DNA of 64,000 nucleotides from Anadara kagoshimensis (Eukaryota; Mollusca; Bivalvia; Arcoida; Arcidae): contig CM037870.1 in the NCBI GenBank assembly GCA_021292105.1, positions 46,518,576 to 46,582,575 on the forward strand. The letters are read 5' to 3'. The translations under genes were made by a program, and so were the position numbers. The notes beneath the pieces are model-generated. The model made no database searches, had not been told where the DNA came from, and saw only the letters and a program-made list of their open reading frames with translations. How positions within the stretch are numbered: position 1 is the first letter of the stretch; each line of letters begins with the position of its first letter. This document shows, one piece after another, positions 37,184 through 49,439 of the stretch.

Positions 37184-37400
37184 TTACATGTTAAAAGAGT
37201 TTTAATTTTACAGCACTAAACGGCCGTTTCGGAACCCAATTCCTCATCAGTATTGCTTGGTCCAAAATTGTGAAACCAATTTTTTTTCTAAAATGTTGAA
37301 AAGTTACCCAAAGGACCAAATATATTTTACCAAATTTTGACTAAGAAATTCTTTGCATGAGGGAGTATACCTTGTATTTTGAGGAATTTAACCTCTAATG
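37160..37400 (-). repeat. Family C, hammerhead-bearing repeat, copy 1
   Basis: Homologous in inverted orientation to 48475-48720. Shared blocks are TTGCTATATA, AGTTTTAATTTTACAGCA, CCAATTTTTTTTCTAAAATG, GGACCAAATATATTTTACCA and GAGTATACCTT. The strand given is that of the ribozyme. It may be part of a Penelope-like terminal repeat or a single-unit retrozyme; no reverse transcriptase was found beside it. Confidence 0.7.
37212..37257 (-). ncRNA. Hammerhead ribozyme 3
   Basis: On the minus strand: AGCAATA, CTGATGA, GGAATTGGGTTCC, GAAA, CGGCCGTT, TAGTGCT. Stem I pairs over 7 bp with one A-G mismatch. Stem II is a clean GGAA/TTCC helix with a five-base loop. Stem III is A-C/G-U around GGCC, and the cleavage triplet is GUU. 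The core is fully conserved. Confidence 0.78.
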
Positions 37401-39704
37401 ACAGATATGTCCGTATTTCAATATATGCAAATGCGGTTTAGTTTTTGGAGCCGAAAATGGCCTTTATTATGTCCTTTCTGTTCGTATATATGTTTTCCTA
37501 CATAGACTCCACTAACAAAATAGATTTATTTCCAAATGATAAAATACAGTAGCCTACTAATTGGTATATAGTGTTTCAGTAATTAACACACATATTGGAG
37601 TGTGATCTGGGTACCAATAGCATGGTTCTCAGTGTCTCTTCCACTTTGTCTGTAATGGGTTTGTATCTAATTATGTATCGAATTGGTCTACTGGACATTA
37701 GAACGACTAATTATTTAACAGAAATTGAATCGATAAAAAAACAATGTATAAACAAAAAAAAACAGGAAATATGACACGGATTAAGAGCTTATCTCGTAAT
37801 AGCATTCTCAATCATAACAATTGACAATGTGTTCAAAATGAAGTTATTTTTAAATTGAATACAAATAATGAATCCAAATATAACATAATGAAAAAGTTAT
37901 CTGAAATCAATTAATGACTTCAAATTAAATTGGACCAATCTGTAATATTTTTTTTTATTTGACAGATAAACAAAAAGTGTGTTATTAGTTTGTATATCAA
38001 CAAATAGAGTAATACAGAAATAAGTATTTGATTTTTACATAATGTGAAAACAAATATTTAAAGAATAAAATTTCAATAATGACGGCAATGTAAATCGAAT
38101 ATTGATTATGAAATTCAATTTTTGGTGAAGAGATATTTTAGTGCAAAGAGTGCTAAATCTGTTTAATCATTCTTTAATTAAAGGGGTAAGTAATAAATGA
38201 AAGTTGCAGTATATGGCCTAAACTTGAGTGCCAACAGCAACCAGGGTTAGTTATTCCACTGCGCATGAAATGCATGCTATAAATAGTTCTTTAGATTACT
38301 CAAATTTGGACAGGTGTCTGAGACATATCATCAATTATTGTTGTATTATTGACAACTTTTGTCTTGGTTAAAACTTAAAATAAATTCCGTTAATGTGCTT
38401 GATAATGCTTTGCCCTAGTGTTTGAAGGAAATACCAAAGTCTTGTTGTAGCTTTCCATAAAAGGAAAGTACATATTACAGTAGAGTTCTTTGGAGATTTA
38501 AAATAAAGATTACAACCACAATGATTACTTTTTTCTGATTTCTTTCCTTAATTTGTCTCAAAAAGTTTTTTAATTGCACCCGTAATTGTAAGAAACCATG
38601 TAGGTTTGTCCTTTGGCTAAAGAATTTGTGGATTCAACAACCAACAAGTACTTCAAATAATGATCCACAAATTACCATTATGTGTCGCTTATCTTTTTGT
38701 CAGTTTATAGCAAAGTATTAAACTAAGCATCCCCTTGACCTAAATTTCTAAAAAAAAGTGAAAAACTGAACAAATACCAAATACTGGTAATTACAAGAAT
38801 ACATGCACTTAATGGCCCAATCATCATTATTCCTATGGAATACGAGTAAAATGACTCTTAGAAACCCCCTTTGAGTTATATAATTTGATGGGATCGATAT
38901 AAAAAGTGTAATTAAAAACAATATTTAATTTTTCTACATTTAGAACGCAATAAATCCCTAATTAATATTTTATAAATCTGTCGTATTATTATTTCATAAT
39001 CAAATGAAATTATCAGTACAAATACCTCATTTAGATTGTGTAAATAAATGTTTTTATTTTTCTGTTATAATCAAACGCATCCAACTGCAAATACATTAAA
39101 AATTTAATTACTTAAGCACTCGTCAATATTTTATTACTCAGTTTAAGAACACTTGTTTTACTCTATCATTGTTAAGTAAACATTTACAAGTATTGTAAAT
39201 ATTACTCTGTGAAGTGAAAAATTGATTCAATGTAAACAATTTTCAAGTGCGAAATGGTACCATTCTGAAACCTGAATGCCAAAACCGACACTTAATTGTA
39301 TTGTTTAATGGAAATAATGAAAATTACATGTATTCTATTTCAACTATGATAGAACAATAGAACAATGTAGATAATACAATTTTAAATGTAACGTTAATAT
39401 ATCCTCTCTATCATGTGCATTGCAATTCACTGCTTTCTGTTCGGATTAAAAGTCCGTTGAATGTTGTTTCCAGCAGATTCTCATGGGTTAACTATTGCAA
39501 AAGTGCCAACTGAAAACCAAGAAATACAAATAACATTTGGAAACACATTTAATCTAAACATAACTTAATGGTGTCTACAAATTTAAATGTAATTTTTTAA
39601 TTATTTTCTAATGATCATATATTGTTAACCAAGAGGTATGTGCTGTTTTTTACTGTGCTTTCTAATGTTTTACATACAAAGACAGTCCTTTTTTCCAGAG
39701 ATAC
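37401..39704. other. AT-rich DNA, no gene seen
   Basis: No gene, RNA or repeat structure could be supported over this stretch. Confidence 0.45.
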
Positions 39705-39983
39705 ATGCTTACCCTTCCAGAACACACCTCGGCCGTTCTGCAAAATATAAATTTTGCAGCATCACAACATATTCAACCTGTAATTTCAAACCAGTTTGCT
39801 AATAATTCAGATAATATTTTTGATAATACTTTTACTACTAATAATGACATTAATAATGCTCACATTGTGAGTATTCGTGATTTTGGATATATTATTGCTA
39901 CTGTCCTTTTACTTTGCTGGAGAGAAAGGAATAACGCTAATATCTCAAAAATTTGAACGGCACGGTTAAAAATCAAATAATCA

Positions 39984-40525
39984 TTTACTTACATGAGCCG
40001 AGTCGTTGCTAATAATCCTTATTTCGATCTAATCCGTGCATTATAACTCCTTTAATGCACCAAAACGTGTTTTGGATGGGTGTTTACAATGGTAAAAATT
40101 TTGACAAAATGGCGGAGTCTTTCGTGTGACGTAATGATGACGGAAGGATTTATTATTTACGTAGGTTCGCGAGGGGTACAATGAAGGGTAGTTCAAAGGT
40201 CGGGTTGAGTTTAAAAGTTTGAATTTACGTCAATTTTTTCAAAAGTTTGAAAATGCAGAAAGGTAGTTCACTTTATTACTTTATTAAATCGATTTTGGTC
40301 ATCCCAGTTACGCAAAAATCAATCCGTTCTCTAGCTGCACTAACCTACGTAAATAGTCGACTCTTTCGTCATGACAACGTAACATAAAGAACCCCGCCAT
40401 TTCGTAAAAAAGATTACTATTGTAAACACCCACCCAGGTTATATTTTGTCGCATAAAATGATATATTAGGCAAGGATGGAACCGAAACAGAAATTTTCAG
40501 TTACGACTCGGCTCATGTAAGTAAA
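39984..40525. mobile_element. Foldback MITE with long inverted arms
   Basis: Perfect 23-bp termini (TTT plus ACTTACATGAGCCGAGTCGT at 39984-40006, inverted at 40503-40525) continue as imperfect inverted arms of about 190 bp. Paired blocks include GGGTGTTTACAAT, AAATGGCGG and TATTTACGTAGGTT. AATCAT lies beside both ends (39979-39984 and 40528-40533), a possible target duplication with two or three extra bases. 542 bp, no coding capacity. It sits inside the Ngaro-like fossil. Confidence 0.85.
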
Positions 40526-41335
40526 AGAATCATTGATTTGTTCCCGTCGTATTGAAATTTATTAAGTATTTTGCGATCTTGCTTTCTCCGAAATAGGCTA
40601 AATAAACAGTAATAGTATTAAACTGGTAATTATCAGCAATACCTATACTGACCTAGGTACATTTATATCAAAATCATCTGATCCAAATGATTGTACCAAT
40701 AATATTTCTTTTAAAGATGGTAAACTGGTCATAACTGCCAAATCTCAACCAGTTAAAATCACTGACATCCAAAAATGGACTGATGCCTTTTTGATTTTTT
40801 CGTCTATATATGCGTCAGCTTATCAGGAATGTGTTGCCGGTCTTTTTAAATACATACACACTGTTAGATTATTAGCAAATAGAACTAATGGAGCTTTTTG
40901 GTTAAATTATGATATTCAGTTTCGACTGAAGAAGGAGAAAACTCCTAATATGGCATGGAATGTTGTAGATCAAGAATTGTGGCTTTTGTATATATGTATA
41001 GCAGTAACATTAATACCGCACCAGCCACACCCCCCGTTCTACTTAATTAATGCTATGATTAAATTTGTACAAAAACGTCTTGTCCAAGTTGAGAAAATAA
41101 GGATCTTTTGGTGTACATTTATCATTTGATAATGATCTTTTCTTATTACTCATTCAAAATTCCATTGTGTCTCCCCTGACGGCTAATCTGGGCCATGGCA
41201 CTATTTACAATTTACATTTATTTACTTATTTATTTAGTTTGATTTTTTTTTCAAAAAGTTTGATTTTTCATATATTTTGATTTATTTTGTCTAGTGGTGC
41301 TGACTTATTTTATTGGCGTTTAAAATTAGTCATGT

Positions 41336-41592
41336 GGTATATTTTTGCGCTACCAGTCTATTTATTCACAATAAATTGGAAAATCATAAATTTTATGCTG
41401 TACAACTGACACCAGGGTACACCATATTTTCTTTTCTTAGGGTGTCCATTACAGACTCCTTTCAAGTCTCGGCTCCTTCATTTTGGCCGTGGCCAGATTA
41501 CGCCAAATAATATAAATAAATATATATGATTGTATTTATTGTATTTTAAGCCAATGCATTTACTCCTTATTTCTCCCCATTTCATTAGACTA
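41336..41592 (+). repeat. Direct repeat, left copy (possible B1 of the fossil)
   Basis: It shares TATTTTTGCGCTACCAGTCT, GTCTCGGCTCCTTCATTTT, CCGTGGCCAGATTACGCCA and CATTTACTCCTTATTTCT with the segment 577 bp downstream. Confidence 0.8.
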
Positions 41593-41912
41593 CATTGTTT
41601 CACGCACCCGTATAAAGCACTGTGTTATATATCGACGTGATTTGGCAGTACCGCTTGTGTCCTTGTCTTGAGTTCAGGTCAACTCTTATGTCATACCCCT
41701 GTATAAAAGCACGATGTTATCTCCGTGAGTTGGAAGTTTTGATAAAGATTTTCACCCACCCTTTCCTCCCCTTTTCATTTTATCAGTTACTTCTGTTGTT
41801 CTTTCTTTCTATTTCAGGGTACGTGTACATGAAACCTACTTTTGAAGATTGATACATATGACGTCACAGCGGAATACAAGAAAAACTGATTACTGATTTA
41901 ATTTCACTGAAT

Positions 41913-42172
41913 GGCATATTTTTGCGCTACCAGTCTATTTATTCAAATAAATTGGAAAATCATACATTTTATGCTGTACAACTGATACCAGGTTACAACA
42001 TATTTTATTTTCTTAGGATGCCCATTACAGACTCATTTGGAGTCTCGGCTCCTTCATTTTCGCCGTGGCCAGATTACGCCAATAAATATAAATAAATATA
42101 TATGATTGCATTTGTCGTGTTTTAAGCCAATACATTTACTCCTTATTTCTTTCCATTTCATTAGACTGCCTC
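41913..42172 (+). repeat. Direct repeat, right copy (possible B2 of the fossil)
   Basis: Near-identical to 41336-41592, with about 320 bp between them. If the Ngaro reading is right, the spacer would be A2; I found no matching A1 upstream. Confidence 0.8.
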
Positions 42173-43527
42173 GATATAATGGGATATATTCGGGCTTAGC
42201 ACACCATTTCTTATTTTTATCATTGCTTATCTTTGATAATTTAATAATCTATAGTTGTTGTTCATCAGATTTTTTCAGAAACTTCATTCTATTCCTTCAT
42301 GCTTGAAACTATCCGAAGTTCTTATGACAGACGTTAAAACCTAAATCTGATTATGGATTATAGCCACTACTATCTATGACGTCATCATTTCTAGAAATAT
42401 AACCAAAATACTTTCGTTCGATTATTCAAAACACAAGTCTGAGAACATTGTAAATACAACATTTTAACTGGTTTTAAATCAAATATCCATGGTAAGCCAG
42501 CTTATTTAAACTATCCTTAATGCATTGAACAGTTGCAAAAAATCGAAGTCATCACGTGTGTCATATAGCTTCAAATGTAGCCTTTTGTGTAAGGTATACG
42601 TCTAAATATCAAGCAGAACTTGAAGAATTAGTTGAATCCTTTATACCATGCTTCTTGGGATAGATGACATAGTATCCAAGTTTAGGATTATTAAGAGATG
42701 AAACTTATCTATATATCTGGATGAGAAGTTAAATGATCACACAACAGCTGTTCTCTTCATGTTTAATATGGTACTGGATATAAAAAACAAACGCCAAGCA
42801 TTTGTGTACAGTTTACCGATTACTTGATAAAAAACTATATTATTACCAAACCAAAAACTATGTTGTCTGTCAAAAATTCTTATATTTTGTTGATGGCATT
42901 TCCAGTATATTTTTGTTTGAAAACGTCTGTTCATGTTACAAGTTTTAGTTATTGTGTTACCAATGATCCCAAGTATATTTCTTTTTAATTCAAAAGTATC
43001 AAGTAAATATCCGAACTAACCATCGCCCAATCTAAATATTGCTTACGCTTTCCTTATACAAAGTAAGCTTTCTAAGAAATAGGCTTAGCCTTAACAATCA
43101 GTATTAGGATTTCTAAAGATATATATATATATGGCTGATATAGTTACCAAATAACGTGTTAATATAATTGTTCAAAACATGCGAATATTTATTCCTCATT
43201 GTAAATCTCTTTACATACCTTGTTCTAACTGAACAAAATTTCTTCTCTCGTTTTTGCTGACAAATTATAAGATAGCAGTAACTTATCTATAGTAAAGACG
43301 TTATAGTACGTCAAGTTTCACCTGGCCTTTTGACCTTTAATTAGAATATTCAAACAGGCATATTCGTTGTTTAATTTAGGGACTATATAAAGTTGACATA
43401 TAAGGATAGGCAATATTAATACTGGACAATAGATGTTTATGGTAATGAAACATGCTGTCTTACCTAAAAAACACAGTCTATTAGTCAAATCTAATATTCA
43501 AATTTAAGGTCAAATTGCCAGGTCAAA
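42173..43527. other. AT-rich DNA, no gene seen
   Basis: Nothing supported beyond a short (AT)n tract near 43118-43132. Confidence 0.5.
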
Positions 43528-44153
43528 TTGACGCACTATATCGAACATTGCGTGCTTCTTCGTGTAAGGAATACAGCTTTATGTTTTATTTGTAAATGTA
43601 CAATCAGGATTGTTTTATGCCTATCATTGATTTTGACAGTAATATTATTACACCACATTATCACTGAATTCGTCAGAGAAATGTATTTCCCTTTTTCCTT
43701 GTTTGTTGTCACCATTATGAAACTTTATATAAATGATTAATCCTAATTCAATGTTCCATGATCAGGAGAAACAAATATAACTTACCACAGAGTTTAAAGT
43801 ATGTTTTCCTTGTATTTGCGTTTCAATTGAATTAACGCATTTATGGAAATGAAATATCAATTATAAAACTCCGAATTAAATTATTTGTTTATATCCAAAA
43901 AAGCACTATTACGGAACATATGATTCATGTCGAGGGAATACGACGGCGAATTTATGTAATATTATGTAGTACATTTACAAACAGACAAAATATGAACATG
44001 ACATGGCGTTTTGATATTTATAAGATAATAAAGAAATATTTACGTAATAACATTATAATATTCCATGCAAAAGCGATATACTAAAACATTTAGCAAAAAA
44101 AACCAAGTATTTTGGTGCACCTGAACCATAAATATTAATTTAAACTATATAGG
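43528..44153 (+). repeat. Family B repeat, tandem copy 1
   Basis: Landmarks are CATTGCGTGCTTCTT, ATTGATTTTGACAGTAATAT, ACTTTATATAAATGATTAAT, TCAATGTTCCATGATCAG and CATGTCGAGGGAATAC. It recurs 619 bp downstream. Elsewhere (50.5 and 61.8 kb) the same sequence directly follows a family A copy, so B looks like the 3' half of one longer element. Confidence 0.8.
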
Positions 44154-44790
44154 ACGATATCGGGCATTGCGTGCTTCTTTGTGTAAATGATACAGCTTTA
44201 TGTCATATTTGTAAATAAATGTACAATCAGAGTTGTTTTATGTCTACCATTGATTTTGACAGTAATATTAGAACACCACATTATCACTGAATTCGTCAGG
44301 GAAATGTATTTCCTTGTTTGATATCAGCATTATGAAACTTTATATAAATGATTAATCCTAATTCAATGTTCCATGATCAGGAGAAACAAATATAACTTAC
44401 CACAGAGTTTAAAGTATGTTTTCCTTGTATTTGCGTTTCAATTGAATTAACGCATTTATGGAAATGAAAAATCAATTACAAAACTACGAATTAAATTATT
44501 TGTTTATATCCAAAAAGCACCATTACGGAACATATGACTCATGTCGAGGGAATACACAAATGATTCAATTTTAGATAATGCAGTGCATTTTCAAACAAAC
44601 AAAAGAACACAGTATGAACACAATAATGATTTAAAGGGATTTATAAAAAGATAAATACATGCATATCATCAACGTCAATAAAAAATTTCCAGTAAATGAC
44701 AATACAACTGTAAAACAAAGATCATATAATAAAAACTGTTGGGAAAAAACTACTAGTATTTCAAATAATGTACCCGAACCACAAATATTA
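44154..44790 (+). repeat. Family B repeat, tandem copy 2
   Basis: A 619-bp period separates this from the preceding copy. The central 200 bp, from ACTTTATATAAATG to ACGCATTTATGG, is almost unchanged, whereas the last 150 bp is diverged. Confidence 0.8.
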
Positions 44791-45764
44791 ATTTTACCCA
44801 TCTTACTATAACAGACTTTCTTGAATCTTATATCGAAAAATAGAGATAATATGTAACATATAGTTTGAGTTCCAGTTCATACAGCCAAGAAAACGATAGA
44901 TTAACATTAAGTAGTATTAAAGGAACAAGAAAACACAACAAAATTGATTGAAAAAAATCTCCATACTCAACCTTAAGCTCAAATTTGTATTCAGAAAAAC
45001 AGAAACTTGAAAGGTATTTTGCAGCAGACATTGTCAGTCCTCTGCTATGTAAGCGTACAATGCATTATAGAGCAATGTAAACTCCATACTTGCTTGACAA
45101 TGACAAATAAATGTACAGTGATATGGTTGTGATTATATTGGATGACACCAATCATTCCACGTTTTTATAGCGTTTCATCGAAAGTTATAAATAAGGTTCT
45201 TTTACAAAACAATAAACCAACAACTGGTGTGTGTATGTTATTTATACTTCATTAAGAAAAAATACATACTTTTATTTTATTTTCATATCTTTTATAGAAC
45301 AGTATAAATTGGTTAAAATAAGTTAAGATGTACTACAGTTTAATCAGATACAGGTCCATGGAATGTAAAGAATATAAAGAAGATAGTAAATGAACATTGT
45401 TTTTCGAAGTCCAATCGATATACGGAAACAGATATGTATAGATTTAAGAAGAGTTCCTTTAGTAAATCCAAACATAGATCTAGCACATATATATCTCTGG
45501 TGATCTGTTTAAGTAACAATTACACCATATATCTAATATGCCTCACAGACAAAAACCTTACAACTTGTGCAATTCAAAAAAACTTACCGGTCCCGGATTT
45601 ATTGAAGATGTCCGTCCAGTCGCATGACTGTAAGCAATGTAAACAATCGGGTAATCAAATACTGACATAACGGTCGATGTTCAAAACATAATCTTAAAAC
45701 AAAAGTAAATATATTTAGCGTATCATAGTTCTAAGTTTCATTTACTTCTCAAATTTGATTTCAC
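44791..45764. other. AT-rich DNA, no gene seen
   Basis: No feature supported. The 78-codon frame at 45434-45670 has no recognisable domain. Confidence 0.45.
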
Positions 45765-45930
45765 ACTTGGTGATTGTAGCTAGCTAGAAGTAAGGGCTAA
45801 TAAATCTAGAACAACCAACCTCACTTCCCTGTTGAAAAAAACATGTGTTTTACTTAATTTGTCAGTATTTAATTTGCTTTTGGAATTATAATTTGGACAT
45901 GGACAAGTATATAAATGATGTTTGATTCAA
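45765..45930 (-). repeat. Family A, diverged 5' part
   Basis: The TGTAGCTAGCTAGAAGTAAG, CCTCACTTCCCTG, AATTTGTCAGT and TTTGGACATGGACAAGTATA blocks identify it on the minus strand. The hairpin is lost. Confidence 0.7.
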
Positions 45931-46149
45931 TAACAATAATTATTCATTTTCATTTTTAGGTGTGGATTTTATGGTTCAATGCATGCGAATATTCCTCGAA
46001 GGAAATCGCTGTACGAATATCATATCGGACAAGGAAAAATATGGCTTCCTCTCATGAAAAAATATCATAGTGTCGGTTACCGTTTTATATGTAGTCATCT
46101 TCATACCTTTTCAGACGTAGCATATGAATTTGTTGAAACATATAAGCGT

Positions 46150-46590
46150 GTTGTGTAAATAAATTGACAATCAAGACGGTTTTATATTTCCATGTTATGT
46201 TTTTAGTTTTTACACAGCGTTACCTCTATGATATTTTAAGGGATACCACCTTGCCTTTTGTTGCCAGTATTTTGAAACTTCTTCATATAAATCATGTATA
46301 ATGATTTTATGTTCCATTTTAGTAAATTTATTTTATGTTCCATTTTAGTAAATTTAGTAACAAATTTAAGACCATGATTTTTATATATTTGTGTTGAAAT
46401 AATAAAACAAAAAAGGAATTTTAGTTCAAAACCTGAATTGAACAAATTAAGATATTTGATTAAATACGAAAAGTAATATTGTTGAAGTAATAAAATCCCA
46501 ATTTTATTATGTGCAGTTTTAAAATGATGATTTAAAATGTAACCTAATGATATTTTAAGGGCCTTTAGATAAACAAATAATTTTGACATT
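46150..46590 (+). repeat. Family B, diverged tandem copy 1
   Basis: GGGATACCACCTTGCC, TTTGAAACTTCTTCATATAA, TTATGTTCCAT and GAAATAATAAAA blocks. The next copy begins 388 bp on. TTTATGTTCCATTTTAGTAA is itself duplicated here. Confidence 0.7.
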
Positions 46591-46985
46591 TATGTTTTTC
46601 CACTGTGTTGACTCTCTCAAATTTTCAGGGATACCACCTTGCCGTTTGTTACCATGATTTGAAATTTTATAGAAATCATTTATCATAATATGATGTTCCA
46701 TGATAATTAGTATGTTATAGACGAATTTGTATGTTAGCTGAAATAATAAAAGATAAGTTTTAACACTTCAAAAATTCAAAAATTAAAATAAACAAGTTAA
46801 AAATGCTTGTAATAAAATACAAAAAGCAGTATACTTGAACTTATAGTTTACGTCGAGGGAAATCAATTTCTAGTATTTTTTTATATTTTAAAATGATCAA
46901 CACAAATGCAACCCAATAATGTCTTAAAAGTGATATATAAATGTCATATAAACTATATAATTGTCATATAAACCTCGTAATCTTG
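46591..46985 (+). repeat. Family B, diverged tandem copy 2
   Basis: It repeats GGGATACCACCTTGCC, TTGTTACCATGATTTGAAAT, ATATGATGTTCCATGAT and the ACGTCGAGGGAAATC end block. It is more complete at the 3' end than copy 1. Confidence 0.7.
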
Positions 46986-47344
46986 ATACTAGACACAAAT
47001 TCCATAGTCCTCGCGGTAAAATGACAGTCGGATTAATACGCCAATTTCAAACGATAATAATGAAATATAGAATATATAGCATTGGTTTTGTAGTCAATAA
47101 ATTTGGTATAAAGCAAGTTTAGATAAAATCGTTCCAAACAGCGGCATATTAATTTCACCTAGAATGTTGAATAGCAACAAGGAGCCTATTTCTATGTAAA
47201 TCATATTTGAAGCAACAATTTGAATTAAAATTGGAGTAAAAAACAATTAGTTTTGAGTTTATACCTGTAATATAGGAAAATGTTGTATGTAGGTTATTAT
47301 TCCAGCTAAAGACGAGACTTTCCTTCATGGGTACATGGGTACTT

Positions 47345-47660
47345 ATTATCAAGAACACACATACTAATGCATGTCTAAATAATAGATAATCATATTCTTT
47401 ACCCAAAAACTGACATTAGCAATTTTCCTTATATATAACAAATCTCCATTAAAGACAAAACACATACTAGTATCCATCAACCACAAACAAACCGAACCAT
47501 GTTAAAATCACTATCTCAACTTTAGAAGCTGAAAAAAGAGTAAAGTTTTAGGCTAACTACACCCATTGCCATGAAATAAAATATGTGAATGAGGGAAGCA
47601 TTGCATTATGAGACGTCAATATATCCAAGATATCAGAAAAATAAACAACATGAACTACAC
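47345..47660 (+). repeat. Family A, very diverged copy
   Basis: ACACACATACTAATGCATGT at the start and GGCTAACTACACCCATTGCC plus GAGACGTCAATATATCCAAG further on keep the family order, but the part between them is unrecognisable. Confidence 0.5.
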
Positions 47661-48474
47661 TTCAGGGAAACTAAATGAGAATATTGACACTAAAATCAAC
47701 CGATTCACAACTGCTTTGAACTATCACATAACATTCGATGCCAGGAAGTGCAGAATTCTGTCATAATAAGGTTTCTGAGTAACAGTGAAGCCAAAACCAA
47801 TCATTATATAATCTGTGATTTTTTCTTTTGGATGTTTATTTTACGTATTTGAGAGAGCATTATTAACAACTTTAACGCAGATATCGTACGTACCTGAACC
47901 CATACGGGTTAGAACATAACTGCTTTGTAAAAACTGTTTAGGCTCAACATTCAGATATGATGGAATGGGAAAACGTAATGGAAATTGATGACATTTTCGG
48001 ATCATGTTTATAAGGGTTTGATTATAGCAAGTTATAACATATCAACATTGAGTGCATAACTAATGATAATTGTGTCCAAATTTATTATTTTATTATTTTT
48101 ACAGAATTAAACTAGATTCTTTGGGTAAAGTACGTTATGAAAGCCACGTATGAATTTTCAAAATGCACTTGGTATACTAGTGATTACATTAGATGCAAAA
48201 TAATTTTTGTGGCCTTCTAATAGTTCTATAGTCAGTAATCACACCACTTCGCATTTTACTTCTGTTGTGTCCAAAATCGTGAGTTGATTGATTTTTTTGT
48301 TTGTTTTTTATGTTTATCATTGATTTGTGCCAGGTTCTTGTTTGCGTTGGCTTTAACCGAGTACATGTTTTTCAGATGCAAATCGTTTTCTTCTTTTCCC
48401 ATAATCTTTCTATTGCCGGTCATTAAGTATCGAATTATGTATTAATTTGATATAATCTTGAAATGTTTGATTTT
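47661..48474. other. AT-rich DNA, no gene seen
   Basis: No feature supported. Confidence 0.45.
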
Positions 48475-48720
48475 AGGATTATATTTTTGTGCAAGTAAAT
48501 CCCCAACACTAAGGTATACTTCCGCATGTTAAGTATTTCTTTATCTAAATTTGGTAAAATATATTTTGGTCCTTTTTGTTTATTTTCAACATCTTGAAAA
48601 AAAATTGGTTTAACAATTTTTGTCCAAGCACTACTGATGAAGTAATGTAAATGGAAACGGTCGTCTATTGCTGTAAATTAAAACTGGTATAATACGTAAT
48701 TACATTTATTTCTATATAGC
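48475..48720 (+). repeat. Family C, hammerhead-bearing repeat, copy 2
   Basis: Inverted relative to 37160-37400 and about 80 percent similar by eye over some 240 bp. It ends with CTATATAGCAATGCA. The ribozyme is on the plus strand. Confidence 0.7.
48627..48672 (+). ncRNA. Hammerhead ribozyme 4 (stem II decayed)
   Basis: AGCACTA, CTGATGA, 13 nt, GAAA, CGGTCGTC, TATTGCT. Core, stem III and the canonical GUC cleavage triplet are intact. Stem I has one C-U mismatch. The stem II region no longer pairs well, so activity is doubtful. Confidence 0.68.
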
Positions 48721-49439
48721 AATGCACCTAAACATTAATATGACTAATAATAATTAAAACTAAAATTTAGAATATGTGTTATGAATAGAGTAGAATGATG
48801 TTTTTCATCTTTTTGTATAAAAAATACTCACCTTTTGATTGTATTTCTTCATAAGAATAAAAAAATGAAATTATAAGCCGATTTGCAAGCAAACGCATAT
48901 TCAAAATTTTCAAAAAACAAAAAAAATCTATTTAAATCTGCATAGTATTATCAGGTTATCGGCAGGATAAACATGACTATTCTGAATAGAAGAGATGTGT
49001 TTTAATGCCTATGAAAGAGAAATTACCATATTCTTTTTTTACAATTTTACGAAATGGTTCCAAAAAGTATTGTTGAATAAATGTGTTTTTGTTATGTAAT
49101 ACACAACCATCTATATTCTTTTCTGACAAAATCATTCTAAAAATTTCTATTTTATTGAATAAGCATGCATCTGTTATTTAATGTTCAACCATCGATATAT
49201 ACAATTAAACGAAAGCTGATGATCCATTAACAATTTACGCAAATAAACAGACTAAGTATTTAGTTCCGTATTTTTAACAATGAAAGGATTTCCTAGGAGA
49301 ATTCAACAGCGTTGATGTGATGTTTCATTATAGTGTAAACTTGATAGCTCAGCCTATGTGTATATTTCTCCAGGGAAATCACAGCCCATACATCATATTA
49401 GGCAAACATTGGATAATTATGTTTGGACCATTACCTGAC
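48721..49439. other. AT-rich DNA, no gene seen
   Basis: No gene. A weak family B-like segment may begin near 49320 (CCAGGGAAATCACAGCC). Confidence 0.4.

Larger units (their letters stand above)
39705..42172 (+). mobile_element. Broken DIRS/Ngaro-like retroelement fossil
   Basis: A stretch around 40650-41020 resembles the first protein of DIRS/Ngaro-type tyrosine-recombinase retrotransposons (compare the W-rich helical domain with FRL and ELWL motifs typical of that family). No reverse transcriptase, RNase H or recombinase is seen, so most of the interior is gone. Downstream lie two direct repeats of about 255 bp, which could be the B1-A2-B2 end known from Ngaro elements. A foldback MITE has inserted in the 5' part. 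The upstream limit is a guess. Old and broken in several ways. Confidence 0.5.

Noticed and set aside
46236-46589. Minus-strand open frame of 117 codons
   Set aside because: It lies in a family B tandem copy and is not kept in the sister copy; composition is AT-driven.
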